Assembly (NCBI GenBank): GCA_016710385.1
Contig: JADJVX010000018.1
Span: forward strand, 310,001-374,000
Source of the DNA: Actinomycetales bacterium
GTDB lineage: Bacteria > Actinomycetota > Actinomycetes > Actinomycetales > Dermatophilaceae
Direction of reading: 5' to 3'
Length of the DNA: 64,000 nt
The notes under the pieces were generated by a model. It was not told where the DNA came from. It saw only the letters and a program-made list of their open reading frames with translations, and searched no databases. Every line of letters begins with the position of its first letter. Positions within the stretch are counted from its first letter, which is position 1. Positions 47,404 to 55,200 of the stretch are shown here, in pieces. Made by a program: the position numbers and the translations under genes.

Positions 47404-48476
47404 GCATCGTGCTGCACGTCGACGGGCCGCGGTGGCGGGCCCACCTCGACCGCACCCTGGCCACCCAGACGGGCCTGGTGCCCGTGGTCAAGGGCAACGG
47501 GTATGGCTTCGGGTCGGGGCTGCTCACCGCAGAGAGCGAACGACTGGCCGGACATGCCGGCGTCGACCTGCTGGCCGTGGGCACCTATCGCGAGGCCACG
47601 GCGGCCCTGGCCGGGTTCTCCGCCGACGTCCTGGTGCTCGAGCCCTATCGCCCGAGTCTGCACGGCGGCTTGGCAGTGCTCGCCGAGCCGGCCCTGGTCC
47701 ACACCGTGACGGCTTCGGCCGACGTGCACGACCTGCACACCCGGGTGCCGAACGCGCGGGTCGTCGCCGAGGGGCTCACCTCGATGAACCGGCACGGCGC
47801 TCATGTCGATGATTACGCCGACCTGCTCGCGGCAGCAGGCGCTGGCCTGCTCGGGGGCACTCTGCATCTGCCACTCGGCTCCGGGCATCTCACCGAGGTC
47901 TCCGAATGGCTCACCCAGTTCCCGGCCATCGGCACCTGGTTGCTGTCCCACGTGTCCTCCGCCGAGCTCGGACGGCTGCGGACGGCATACCCCGGGGTGA
48001 CGCTCCGGCCCCGGGTCGGGACCGCCCTGTGGCTGGGCGAGCCGACAGCGCTGACCGTGCGGGCCGACGTGCTCGACGTGCGTCCAGTGGCGTCCGGCAA
48101 CCGCGCCGGATACCGCGGCCGCTCGATGGGTGCCGGGCATCTGGTCGTCGTCAGTGGTGGCACCGCCCACGGCGTGGCGATGGACTCACCGTCCTCGGTG
48201 GCGACCCTGCGGCAGCGGGCCATCGTCCTTGCCGAGGGAGCCTTGGAGGCGGCCGGCCGGGTGCGTTCCCCGTTCTCGCTGCGCCACAGCGGCGGCGACC
48301 CGGACGCCGCCGCCCCGCTGTGGTTCGTCGAACCACCGCACATGCAGGTGAGCCTGGTCCATGTGCCGCGCGGCACCGCGCCGCCTGCGATCGGCGACCA
48401 GCTCGACGTCCGGGTGCGGCTGACGACGTTCTGGGCCGACGACGTCGTCCTCTCGTCACCCGACTCGCGCCACTGA
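47400..48476 (+). CDS. Alanine-racemase-family PLP protein
   Basis: 358 aa. Fold type III PLP barrel. The PLP lysine motif is VPVVKGNGYGFG near residue 30 (canonical Alr: K-A-x-A-Y-G) and the C-terminal beta domain holds RPRVGTALWLG, the M-x-R-x-G substrate/PLP region. The canonical GYxDG around the second catalytic Tyr reads GYRGRSMGAG here, so racemisation of alanine is not assured; another amino acid or a PLP role in bridge synthesis is possible. Translationally coupled to the FemX gene, which suggests that it supplies a D- or L-amino acid for the peptidoglycan bridge. Confidence 0.82.
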   Translation: MSIVLHVDGPRWRAHLDRTLATQTGLVPVVKGNGYGFGSGLLTAESERLAGHAGVDLLAVGTYREATAALAGFSADVLVLEPYRPSLHGGLAVLAEPALVHTVTASADVHDLHTRVPNARVVAEGLTSMNRHGAHVDDYADLLAAAGAGLLGGTLHLPLGSGHLTEVSEWLTQFPAIGTWLLSHVSSAELGRLRTAYPGVTLRPRVGTALWLGEPTALTVRADVLDVRPVASGNRAGYRGRSMGAGHLVVVSGGTAHGVAMDSPSSVATLRQRAIVLAEGALEAAGRVRSPFSLRHSGGDPDAAAPLWFVEPPHMQVSLVHVPRGTAPPAIGDQLDVRVRLTTFWADDVVLSSPDSRH

Positions 48477-48571
48477 ACCCCGCTCTTGGGGAGCAGCACA
48501 GTCCCGAGCGCCCGTTAGGCTGGGGCGCAGATGGCGGCGAGTCTGCGCTGCCTGACGAACGCGGAGGGTCG

Positions 48572-49537
48572 ATGTCCTTCAACGAAAATGCCACGCTGGA
48601 CACCTCTGAGGTCGAGTCCGGGGGCAGCGGCGGTTTCGGCGGCGGCGGCGGTGGCCGCGGGGGATTCCCGGGCGGCATCCAGGTCGGTGGTGGCATCGGT
48701 GGGCTGATCATGCTCATCCTCATGCTCATCTTCGGTGGGGGTTTGACGGGCGGAGGCAACACCGCCGTCCCCGAGGACACCACGACCAGCCAGGGCGGCC
48801 AGTTCGACACCAGCCAGGTGGGCGCTGGCGGGTCGGCAAACGGTGACTTCGCCAACTGCAAGACCGGCGCCGACGCCAACAAGAACGACGAGTGCCTCAT
48901 CATCGCGACGGTCAACAGCGTGCAGGCCTACTGGAGTCAGCTGCTGCCGCAGTACGGCAAGCAGTACCCCAAGGCCAAGACGGTCATCTACTCCGGCCAG
49001 ACGCAATCCAGCTGCGGCACGGCCTCCAACCAAGTCGGGCCGTTCTACTGTCCGCTGGACAACAAGGTCTACATCGACGCGTCGTTCTTCGCCGAGCTGA
49101 CCCGACGCTTCGGAGCCGACGGCGGCAATCTGGCCAAGGAATACGTCGTGGCGCACGAATACGGCCACCACATCCAGGACGTCCTGGGTTTGCTGGGCAA
49201 GGCTCAGCAAGACCCGCAGGGGCCGCAGTCAGGTGCGGTTCGCATCGAACTCATGGCCGACTGTCTGGCCGGCACGTGGGTCAAGCACGCCACCGAGACC
49301 AAGGACAAGAACGGCGTCACCTTCCTCAAGCCGATCACCCAAGCCGACATCCAGTCCGCCCTCTCGGCGGCGTCCGCGGTCGGTGACGACCGCATCCAGG
49401 AAGCCGTGCAGGGCAGGGTCACCCCGGAGAACTGGACCCACGGTTCGGCCGAGGCCCGGCAGCGGTGGTTCCTGACCGGCTACCAGACCGGTGACATCAA
49501 CAAGTGCAACACCTTCGGGGTCGCCCGGGTGGAGTGA
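48572..49537 (+). CDS. YpfJ-family neutral zinc metallopeptidase
   Basis: 321 aa. One N-terminal membrane helix (GGLIMLILMLIFGGGL at about residues 43-58) after a Gly-rich cytoplasmic segment, then an extracytoplasmic zinc peptidase: the motif VVAHEYGHHIQDVLG holds the HExxH, and the third ligand lies in RIELMADCLAGTW. Conserved FYCPLDNKVYIDASFF precedes it. Physiological substrate unknown. GGAGGG lies 6-7 nt before the ATG; TAGGCT about 55 nt upstream is a probable -10. Confidence 0.9.
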   Translation: MSFNENATLDTSEVESGGSGGFGGGGGGRGGFPGGIQVGGGIGGLIMLILMLIFGGGLTGGGNTAVPEDTTTSQGGQFDTSQVGAGGSANGDFANCKTGADANKNDECLIIATVNSVQAYWSQLLPQYGKQYPKAKTVIYSGQTQSSCGTASNQVGPFYCPLDNKVYIDASFFAELTRRFGADGGNLAKEYVVAHEYGHHIQDVLGLLGKAQQDPQGPQSGAVRIELMADCLAGTWVKHATETKDKNGVTFLKPITQADIQSALSAASAVGDDRIQEAVQGRVTPENWTHGSAEARQRWFLTGYQTGDINKCNTFGVARVE

Positions 49538-49553
49538 CACCGGGACCGCATGA

Positions 49554-49587
49554 GGGCGGCCCGGCTCCGTCAGGAGCCGGGCCGCCC
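49554..49587. terminator. Strong bidirectional terminator hairpin
   Basis: GGGCGGCCCGGCTCC, 4-nt loop GTCA, then the exact complement: a perfect 15-bp stem between convergent genes, followed by TTCGTC. The strongest terminator in the window. Confidence 0.85.
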
Positions 49588-49630
49588 TTCGTCATGCAGC
49601 CGTCAGGCAGGGCGCAGCGAGGAGTCGCCG

Positions 49631-50041
49631 TCAGACCGCGCTGCCGCGGAAGAAGCGGCGACCGGACAGCTCCCGTGGGGTGATCTCGACGTAGATCGGC
49701 TTGTCCGACGGCAGCCACGTCTCGAGGTGTTTCTCGTCGTCTGCGTAGGTCTCCGACAGCGAGTCGACCATCCGAGCGGCCCCCTTGAGGATGACCGACC
49801 AGGCGACGTCGCCGTCGCGACCATCGCACTCGACGGCGACCGCAGCATTGATGACCAACTCGGTGAGCTTGGTGCCGGGCGCGGTGCGCAGGAGCAGCGC
49901 GTTGCCATCGACGATGAAGTTGATCGGGAAGATATCCGGCTCGCCGTGGACAGCGACGGCCAAGCGCCCGAAGCGCTCCCGGTCCAGGATCGCCCAGCAT
50001 TCCTGCTCGGTCATGTCTTCGATGCGGAAGTCGTCGCTCAT
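49631..50041 (-). CDS. Pyridoxamine-5'-phosphate-oxidase-fold protein
   Basis: About 136 aa split-barrel flavin/F420-binding family. MTEQECWAILDRERFGRLAVAV, then DIFPINFIVDGNALLLRTAPGTKL and VAWSVILKGAARMV are the usual strands of the small stand-alone members, which bind FMN or F420 and whose reactions are mostly unknown. ATG at 50041; TAGGAT lies 7 nt upstream together with GAAGG, so either a leaderless or a weak Shine-Dalgarno start is possible. Confidence 0.87.
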   Translation of the reverse strand: MSDDFRIEDMTEQECWAILDRERFGRLAVAVHGEPDIFPINFIVDGNALLLRTAPGTKLTELVINAAVAVECDGRDGDVAWSVILKGAARMVDSLSETYADDEKHLETWLPSDKPIYVEITPRELSGRRFFRGSAV

Positions 50042-50099
50042 GGCCTTCATCCTAGGGAGTTGGGCCCGGTCCTCGCGCACTGCGGAGGCGTTGGACGGG

Positions 50100-50705
50100 T
50101 CACTCACCGGGGCCACCGTCGATCACCCACACGGCCCGTCCGCGCCACAAGGCCCGCTTGAGCACTGCGGCGTCCGGGTCGGGCAGGTCCGGCAACTCCC
50201 GACGTGGCAAGGCAGCCAACGGGCTGAGGGCAGGGGCGTCGAGTACCGCAGTCCAGAGAGTCCGGTCGCCTCCGACGATGAGAGCCTGGGGTATGCCGTG
50301 CCCCTCGCCTCCCAGCCCGCTCTCGGCGGGACTCGCGCAGATCAGCCGGTAGGCGTGCGCGGTCACCGCATCGACCAGGACGGCAGCCTGACCCTCCCGC
50401 CGGCGGGCAAAGCGTTGTTGCGACCAACCTCCCGCCGCCGTGCGGGACTGAACATGCCGACGGCCCGCCTTGACCGCGGTGAGGCGGCCGGCGACAGCCC
50501 GCCCGACGGCATACCCGCCGCGCCGGATGAGGACCAGGCCGATCGTCTCGTGCGTGAACGACACGGCTGACAGCGCACCGCCCTGCCACCGCGCGGTGAC
50601 GGTGTCACCGTCCAGGGAGACCACTGCGCCGGGGTGGGCAGCCACCTGCCGGGCCCACCACGCCGGGAACTGCTCCGCGGCGATCTCATGCCGGCCGATG
50701 GACAC
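50100..50705 (-). CDS. acVLRF1-family peptidyl-tRNA hydrolase
   Basis: 201 aa. Actinobacterial branch of the Vms1/ANKZF1-like release-factor family (VLRF1). Recognised by VLIRRGGYAVGRAVAGRL, KAGRRHVQSRTAAGGWSQQRFARRR and the following long helix: the GG-x-x-x-Q region corresponds to the eRF1 GGQ loop, with Gln as the catalytic residue. Relatives release nascent chains from tRNA on obstructed ribosomes. It is the last gene of the suf run, 12 nt after sufT. GTG start without a clear Shine-Dalgarno; the residue assignment is from family knowledge. Confidence 0.85.
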   Translation of the reverse strand: MSIGRHEIAAEQFPAWWARQVAAHPGAVVSLDGDTVTARWQGGALSAVSFTHETIGLVLIRRGGYAVGRAVAGRLTAVKAGRRHVQSRTAAGGWSQQRFARRREGQAAVLVDAVTAHAYRLICASPAESGLGGEGHGIPQALIVGGDRTLWTAVLDAPALSPLAALPRRELPDLPDPDAAVLKRALWRGRAVWVIDGGPGE

Positions 50706-50717
50706 CGGGGGCGTTGA

Positions 50718-51059
50718 TCAGAGATTGAAACCGAGAGCCCGCAATTGCTCGCGGCCGTCGTCGGTGATCTTGTCCGGGCCCCACGGCGGCATCCACACCC
50801 AGTTGATCCGGTGGGAGACGACCAAGCCCTCCAAGGCTTGCGCCGTCTGGTCTTCGATGACATCGGTGAGCGGGCAGGCTGCCGACGTGAGTGTCATGTC
50901 GATGACCGCGTGCGCCTGGGAGTCGACGGTGATGCCATAGACCAGGCCGAGGTCGACGACGTTGATGCCCAACTCGGGGTCGACCACGTCGCGCATGGCC
51001 TCTTCGACGTCGGCGACATTGGCCGGGGAGCCGCTGGCAGAGGTGATATCGGTGCTCAT
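50718..51059 (-). CDS. sufT: SufT-type MIP18/DUF59 iron-sulfur assembly factor
   Basis: 113 aa. Small carrier or targeting factor for iron-sulfur cluster maturation. The DUF59 core is VEEAMRDVVDPELGINVVDLGLVYGI, with the conserved Cys in TLTSAACPLTDVIEDQ and the C-terminal VWMPPWGPDKITDDGREQLRALGF. ATG at 51059 overlaps the sufU stop (ATGA). Relatives in Staphylococcus and mycobacteria assist maturation of Fe-S enzymes. Confidence 0.93.
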   Translation of the reverse strand: MSTDITSASGSPANVADVEEAMRDVVDPELGINVVDLGLVYGITVDSQAHAVIDMTLTSAACPLTDVIEDQTAQALEGLVVSHRINWVWMPPWGPDKITDDGREQLRALGFNL

Positions 51060-51568
51060 CGGGCGTCCTTGTCGTCGTTCGGATGTTCGGATCCCACGGC
51101 TGAGGCAGCCACGGGCGAGGTGACATCGGCTCGTGCACTGATATCGATGCCGGCGCGCGCGAGGGCGTCGGTGAAGGCCGACCAGCCCAGCAGGGCGCAC
51201 TTGACCCGGGCGGGGTATTTGGCCACTCCGGCAAAGGCGATCCCGTCGCCGATGACCTCTTCGTCACCGGTGTCACGACCCCGGGAGGTCAGCATGGCGC
51301 GCATCGCCGCATAGGTCCCGAGCGCCTGATCGACCGGATAGCCGGTGACCTCGTCGTGCAGGACCGAGGTGGAGGCCACCGAGATCGAGCAACCCTGGGC
51401 ATCGTAGGACACGTCCTGAACGACACCGTCAGCGACATGGACCCGCAGGGTCACCTCGTCGCCGCAGGTCGGGTTGACATGGTGCACCTGGGCGTCGAAG
51501 GGCTCGCGCAGCCCGCAGCCGTGGCGTTCCTTGGAGTGGTCGAGGATGAGCTGTTGGTAGAGGTCCAT
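51056..51568 (-). CDS. sufU: SufU zinc-dependent sulfurtransferase
   Basis: 170 aa. Accepts sulfur from SufS by zinc-ligand exchange and passes it to the SufBCD scaffold. The three cysteines are in VNPTCGDEVTL, YDAQGCSISVAS and YPARVKCALLGW, with the Asp after the first completing the zinc site. The last 25 residues extend beyond typical SufU. ATG overlaps the sufS stop by one base (TGATG). Confidence 0.94.
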   Translation of the reverse strand: MDLYQQLILDHSKERHGCGLREPFDAQVHHVNPTCGDEVTLRVHVADGVVQDVSYDAQGCSISVASTSVLHDEVTGYPVDQALGTYAAMRAMLTSRGRDTGDEEVIGDGIAFAGVAKYPARVKCALLGWSAFTDALARAGIDISARADVTSPVAASAVGSEHPNDDKDAR

Positions 51569-52863
51569 CAGGAGGCCACCTCCAACCCGAAGACGGCAGG
51601 CACCCGATCGAGGGCTTCCAGCAGGGTGTCCACTTCGGCGGCCGTGGTGTATGCCGCGAAGCTGGCCCGAGTGGTCGCGGCGACCCCGAGAGCACGATGC
51701 AGCGGCCAGGCGCAGTGGTGCCCGACGCGGACCGCGATGCCCTGGTCGTCGAGGACCTGACCGACGTCGTGGGGGTGCACCCCGTCGACGTCGAACGCCA
51801 CGACCGAACCGCGGTCCGTCAGATCGGTCGGACCGATGACGCGCACCCAGGGACGCTGGGCCAGGCCGTCGAGCAACCGCCGCACGAGCATGAGTTCGTG
51901 GGCGTGGACCCGGTCCATCCCGAGCGCAGTGAGGTAGTCGCAAGCCGCGGCGAGCCCGACGGCCTGGGCGGCCACCGGCACTCCGGCCTCGAACTTCTGC
52001 GGCGCCGGAGCGTAGGTGGAGCCCTCCATGGTGACCATCTCGATCATCGACCCTCCGGTGAGAAACACCGGCATCTCATCGAGGATCTCGGCACGACCCC
52101 AGAGCACGCCCACTCCGAGCGGGCCGAGCATCTTGTGCCCCGAGAAGGCCACGAGGTCGACGCCAAGCTCGGTCACGGCGACCGGCAGATGAGGCACCGA
52201 CTGGCAGGCATCGAGCACAGCCAGGGCACCGACGGCATGGGCTCGGTCAGCCAGCTCGCGCACCGGGTTGACCGTGCCCAGCACGTTGGAGGCGTGGGTG
52301 AAGGCGAAGACCTTGGTGCGCTCGGTGAGCAACCCGTCGAGGCTGGTCAGGTCGAGCCGCCCCTGGGGGGTCACCGGCACCCAGCGCAGGGTGGCGCCGG
52401 TGCGACGGCATACCTCCTGCCAGGGCACGAGATTGGCGTGGTGCTCCATTTCCGTGACGAGCACCTCGTCGCCGGGCCTGAGTCGGAACCGCTCCCCCAT
52501 GCCCCCGCCGCCACCGGCTGCCCCGTTGGAGAAGGCATAGGCCACCAGGTTGATCGCCTCGGTGGCGTTCCGAGTGAAGACGATCTCGTCGTCCTGCGCC
52601 CCGATGAACCGCGCGACGGTATGCCGGGCTGCCTCGTAGGCGTCGGTGCCCTCCTCCGACAGCTGGTGGGCTCCCCGGTGGACTGCCGCATTGAGGTGTT
52701 CGTAGAAGTGCCGCTCGGCATCGAGCACCTGGCGCGGCTTATGCGAGGTGGCCCCCGAGTCGAGGTAGACCAGCGGCCGATCCCCGCGCACCGTGCGCGT
52801 GAGGATCGGGAAGTCGGCGCGGATGAGCGTCGACTCGGCTGGGGTGAAGGGCAATGCCGACAT
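51568..52863 (-). CDS. sufS: SufS cysteine desulfurase
   Basis: 431 aa PLP enzyme that takes sulfur from cysteine. YLDSGATSHKPRQVLDA near the start, TEMEHHANLVPW (PLP-stacking His), FSGHKMLGPLGVG with the Schiff-base Lys, and VRVGHHCAWPLHRALG with the persulfide Cys. This is the class II SufS layout. A Gly-rich insertion (AAGGGGGMGERF) near residue 115 is unusual. It starts 12 nt after the sufC stop. Confidence 0.95.
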   Translation of the reverse strand: MSALPFTPAESTLIRADFPILTRTVRGDRPLVYLDSGATSHKPRQVLDAERHFYEHLNAAVHRGAHQLSEEGTDAYEAARHTVARFIGAQDDEIVFTRNATEAINLVAYAFSNGAAGGGGGMGERFRLRPGDEVLVTEMEHHANLVPWQEVCRRTGATLRWVPVTPQGRLDLTSLDGLLTERTKVFAFTHASNVLGTVNPVRELADRAHAVGALAVLDACQSVPHLPVAVTELGVDLVAFSGHKMLGPLGVGVLWGRAEILDEMPVFLTGGSMIEMVTMEGSTYAPAPQKFEAGVPVAAQAVGLAAACDYLTALGMDRVHAHELMLVRRLLDGLAQRPWVRVIGPTDLTDRGSVVAFDVDGVHPHDVGQVLDDQGIAVRVGHHCAWPLHRALGVAATTRASFAAYTTAAEVDTLLEALDRVPAVFGLEVAS

Positions 52864-52875
52864 GCGCAGATCCGA

Positions 52876-53631
52876 TCAGGCTTGCGCGAGGTAACGGTCG
52901 TAGCCGTTGGCCTCGAGCTCGTCGGCGAGTTCGGGGCCGCCCTGCTCGACGATGCGGCCGTCGACGAAGACGTGGACGTGGTCGGGTTCGATGTAGCGCA
53001 GGATCCGGGTGTAGTGGGTGATCAGCAGGATGCCCATGTCGTTGGCGACCTTGGCCCGGTTGACCCCCTCGCTGACCACCCGCAGGGCGTCGACGTCGAG
53101 CCCCGAGTCGGTCTCGTCCAGCAGCGCGATCTTGGGCCGCAGCAGCTCAAGCTGGAGCACCTCGTGACGCTTCTTCTCGCCACCGGAGAAGCCCTCGTTG
53201 ACATTGCGCTCGGCGAAGGTGGGGTCCATCTTCAGCGCGTCCATCGCCGCCCGGACGTCCTTGACCCAGGTGCGCAGCTTGGGGGCTTGTCCATCGATCG
53301 CACTCTTGGCGGTGCGCAGGAAGTTGCTTACCGTGACTCCGGGGACTTCGACGGGATACTGCATCGCCAGGAAGAGCCCGGCGCGGGCGCGCTCGTCGAC
53401 GCTCATCGCCAGGACGTCCTGGCCGTCGAGGGTGACCGAACCGCCGGTGACCTGGTACTTCGGGTGTCCGGCAATGGAATACGCCAGCGTGGACTTCCCC
53501 GAACCGTTGGGGCCCATGATCGCGTGGGTCTCCCCCGAGCGCACCGTGAGGTTGACGCCGCGAAGGATTTCCTTGGGACCGTCTTCGGTCGTGACGCTGA
53601 CCGAGAGGTCGCGGATCTCCAGAACGGTCAT
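52876..53631 (-). CDS. sufC: SufC Fe-S cluster assembly ATPase
   Basis: 251 aa. ABC-type ATPase that drives the SufBCD scaffold. Walker A GPNGSGKSTLAYSIAG, Q-loop MQYPVEVPGV, signature FSGGEKKRHEVLQL, Walker B IALLDETDSGLDVDAL and ILLITHYTRIL with the switch His. The EKKRHE signature and DETDSGLD are specific to SufC. ATG overlaps the stop of the Rieske gene (ATGA). Confidence 0.96.
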   Translation of the reverse strand: MTVLEIRDLSVSVTTEDGPKEILRGVNLTVRSGETHAIMGPNGSGKSTLAYSIAGHPKYQVTGGSVTLDGQDVLAMSVDERARAGLFLAMQYPVEVPGVTVSNFLRTAKSAIDGQAPKLRTWVKDVRAAMDALKMDPTFAERNVNEGFSGGEKKRHEVLQLELLRPKIALLDETDSGLDVDALRVVSEGVNRAKVANDMGILLITHYTRILRYIEPDHVHVFVDGRIVEQGGPELADELEANGYDRYLAQA

Positions 53632-53993
53632 GAGGGGTTCTCCTGTGCTGAGTTGGGGGTGGTCGAGATGTAGACGGCGTCGCCGTCAAGGCGCACGGCA
53701 TACACCGCGACGGGGATGAGAGCGGGCGGTCCCGAGACCGCACCGGTGATCAGGTTGAAGCGCGAGCCGTGCAGCCAGCATTCGATTTCGCAGCCCACGA
53801 CATCGCCCTCGGCGAGCGAGACCCGCCCGTGGGTGCAGAGGTCATCGACGGCGTGGACCTCGCGCTCGGCGAGGCGCACGACGGCGACGATGTGGTCGCC
53901 GACCTGGGCCTGAACCGCGCGCCCGATGGGCAGCTCGGATAGCTCGCACACATATTCGTCAGTCGCGACCTCAGCGGTCACGTCGGAGGTCAT
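53628..53993 (-). CDS. Rieske-type ferredoxin of the suf operon
   Basis: 121 aa, one Rieske 2Fe-2S domain: ligands CTHG and CWLHG separated by about 16 residues (LCTHGRVSLAEGDVVGCEIE then CWLHGSRF). Similar to ferredoxin components of ring-hydroxylating dioxygenases, but no oxygenase is present. It is commonly carried between sufD and sufC in actinobacteria, where it may supply electrons for cluster assembly; that is an inference. The start lies 1 nt after the sufD stop. Confidence 0.93.
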   Translation of the reverse strand: MTSDVTAEVATDEYVCELSELPIGRAVQAQVGDHIVAVVRLAEREVHAVDDLCTHGRVSLAEGDVVGCEIECWLHGSRFNLITGAVSGPPALIPVAVYAVRLDGDAVYISTTPNSAQENPS

Positions 53994-53994
53994 G

Positions 53995-55200
53995 TCACTT
54001 CTCCGGCGCGGCGTATGCCGTTCGCGCCAACTCGCGCTCGACGGCCTGGGTGAGGTGGCCTTGGATCTCGGCGACTGGGATCTTGGCAATGATGTCGGCG
54101 AAGAAGCCGCGCACCACGAGCCGCCGCGCTTCCTGTTCGGGGATACCGCGGGCCTGCAGGTAGAACAACTGCTCGTCGTCGAATCTGCCTGTCGCAGAAG
54201 CGTGTCCGGCCCCGCGGATCTGGCCGGTCTCGATCTCGAGGTTGGGCACCGAGTCGGCCTGGGCACCCTCGGTGAGGACGAGGTTGCGGTTGATCTCGTA
54301 GGTCAGCGTGCCCTCAGCGCGGGCCCGAATGAGGACATCACCGACCCACACCGACCGAGCCGAATCTCCTTGCAAGGCACCGCGATACTCGACATGGCTG
54401 GTGCACATCGGTGCCTCGTGGTCGACGAAGAGCCGGTGTTCCAGGTGCTGCCCGGCGTCGGCGAAGTAGACGCCGGACGCGTCGAAGCTGCCTCCCGGAC
54501 CGGCATACGAGGCGTTGGTCGACAGGCGCACCAGTGAGCCGCCGAGTGTCACGGCAATATGCCGCACCGTCGCGTCGCGACCGATGACGACGTCGTGCTC
54601 GCCGACGTGCACGGCGGTGGCGTCCCATTCCTGGACACTGACCAGGGTGAGGTCGGCACCGTCACCGGTGAGAACGGACAGCACTTCGCCGTATGCCGTG
54701 TCGCCGTGCTGCTCCAGCACGACCGTGGCTCGGGCCTGGGCGCCGACTCGCAGGACGACATGGCTGAGCGTGCGGCCGCCCGAGCCGGTGCGCCGGATGC
54801 GGACCGGCTCAGTCAGCTCGACGCCGGCCGGCACCTCCAGGACCGTGACGGCCGCCGCCTGGCTGGTGACGATGGCCGCCGCGAGATCCCCGGGGGCTGG
54901 GATACCCCAACCCTCCAGGGCGCTGCGCTCCATCCGGGACACCCGCAAGGCATCCGGCCCGGTGACCTCCCACTCGAGGGAGCGCTCCGAGGGAGCGTCG
55001 TCGAGCAGGCCGGCGAGCCGGTTCATCGGCGTGAAGCGCCACTCCTCCTCACGGCCGGACGGGCGGGGGAAGTCAGCGGCCTGGAAGGACCGGCGGCGTT
55101 CGGCCCGCGACTGGTCGGGGACGAACGGCATACCGTGACTGTGTGCCGACGCGCCGGGCAGGGGCGTGATGAGGCGAGACGAGCGTTCCAGCAACGGCAT
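53995..55200 (-). CDS. sufD: SufD scaffold subunit
   Basis: 401 aa. Partner of SufB and SufC in the Fe-S scaffold. EEEWRFTPMNRLAGLL near the N-terminus, the long right-handed beta-helix middle, and the conserved C-terminal block GQIRGAGHASATGRFDDEQLFYLQARGIPEQEARRLVV broken across its residues identify it. The conserved His is in RGAGHASATGR. ATG overlaps the sufB stop by one base. Dispersed-motif copies lie inside the gene. Confidence 0.95.
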   Translation of the reverse strand: MPLLERSSRLITPLPGASAHSHGMPFVPDQSRAERRRSFQAADFPRPSGREEEWRFTPMNRLAGLLDDAPSERSLEWEVTGPDALRVSRMERSALEGWGIPAPGDLAAAIVTSQAAAVTVLEVPAGVELTEPVRIRRTGSGGRTLSHVVLRVGAQARATVVLEQHGDTAYGEVLSVLTGDGADLTLVSVQEWDATAVHVGEHDVVIGRDATVRHIAVTLGGSLVRLSTNASYAGPGGSFDASGVYFADAGQHLEHRLFVDHEAPMCTSHVEYRGALQGDSARSVWVGDVLIRARAEGTLTYEINRNLVLTEGAQADSVPNLEIETGQIRGAGHASATGRFDDEQLFYLQARGIPEQEARRLVVRGFFADIIAKIPVAEIQGHLTQAVERELARTAYAAPEK

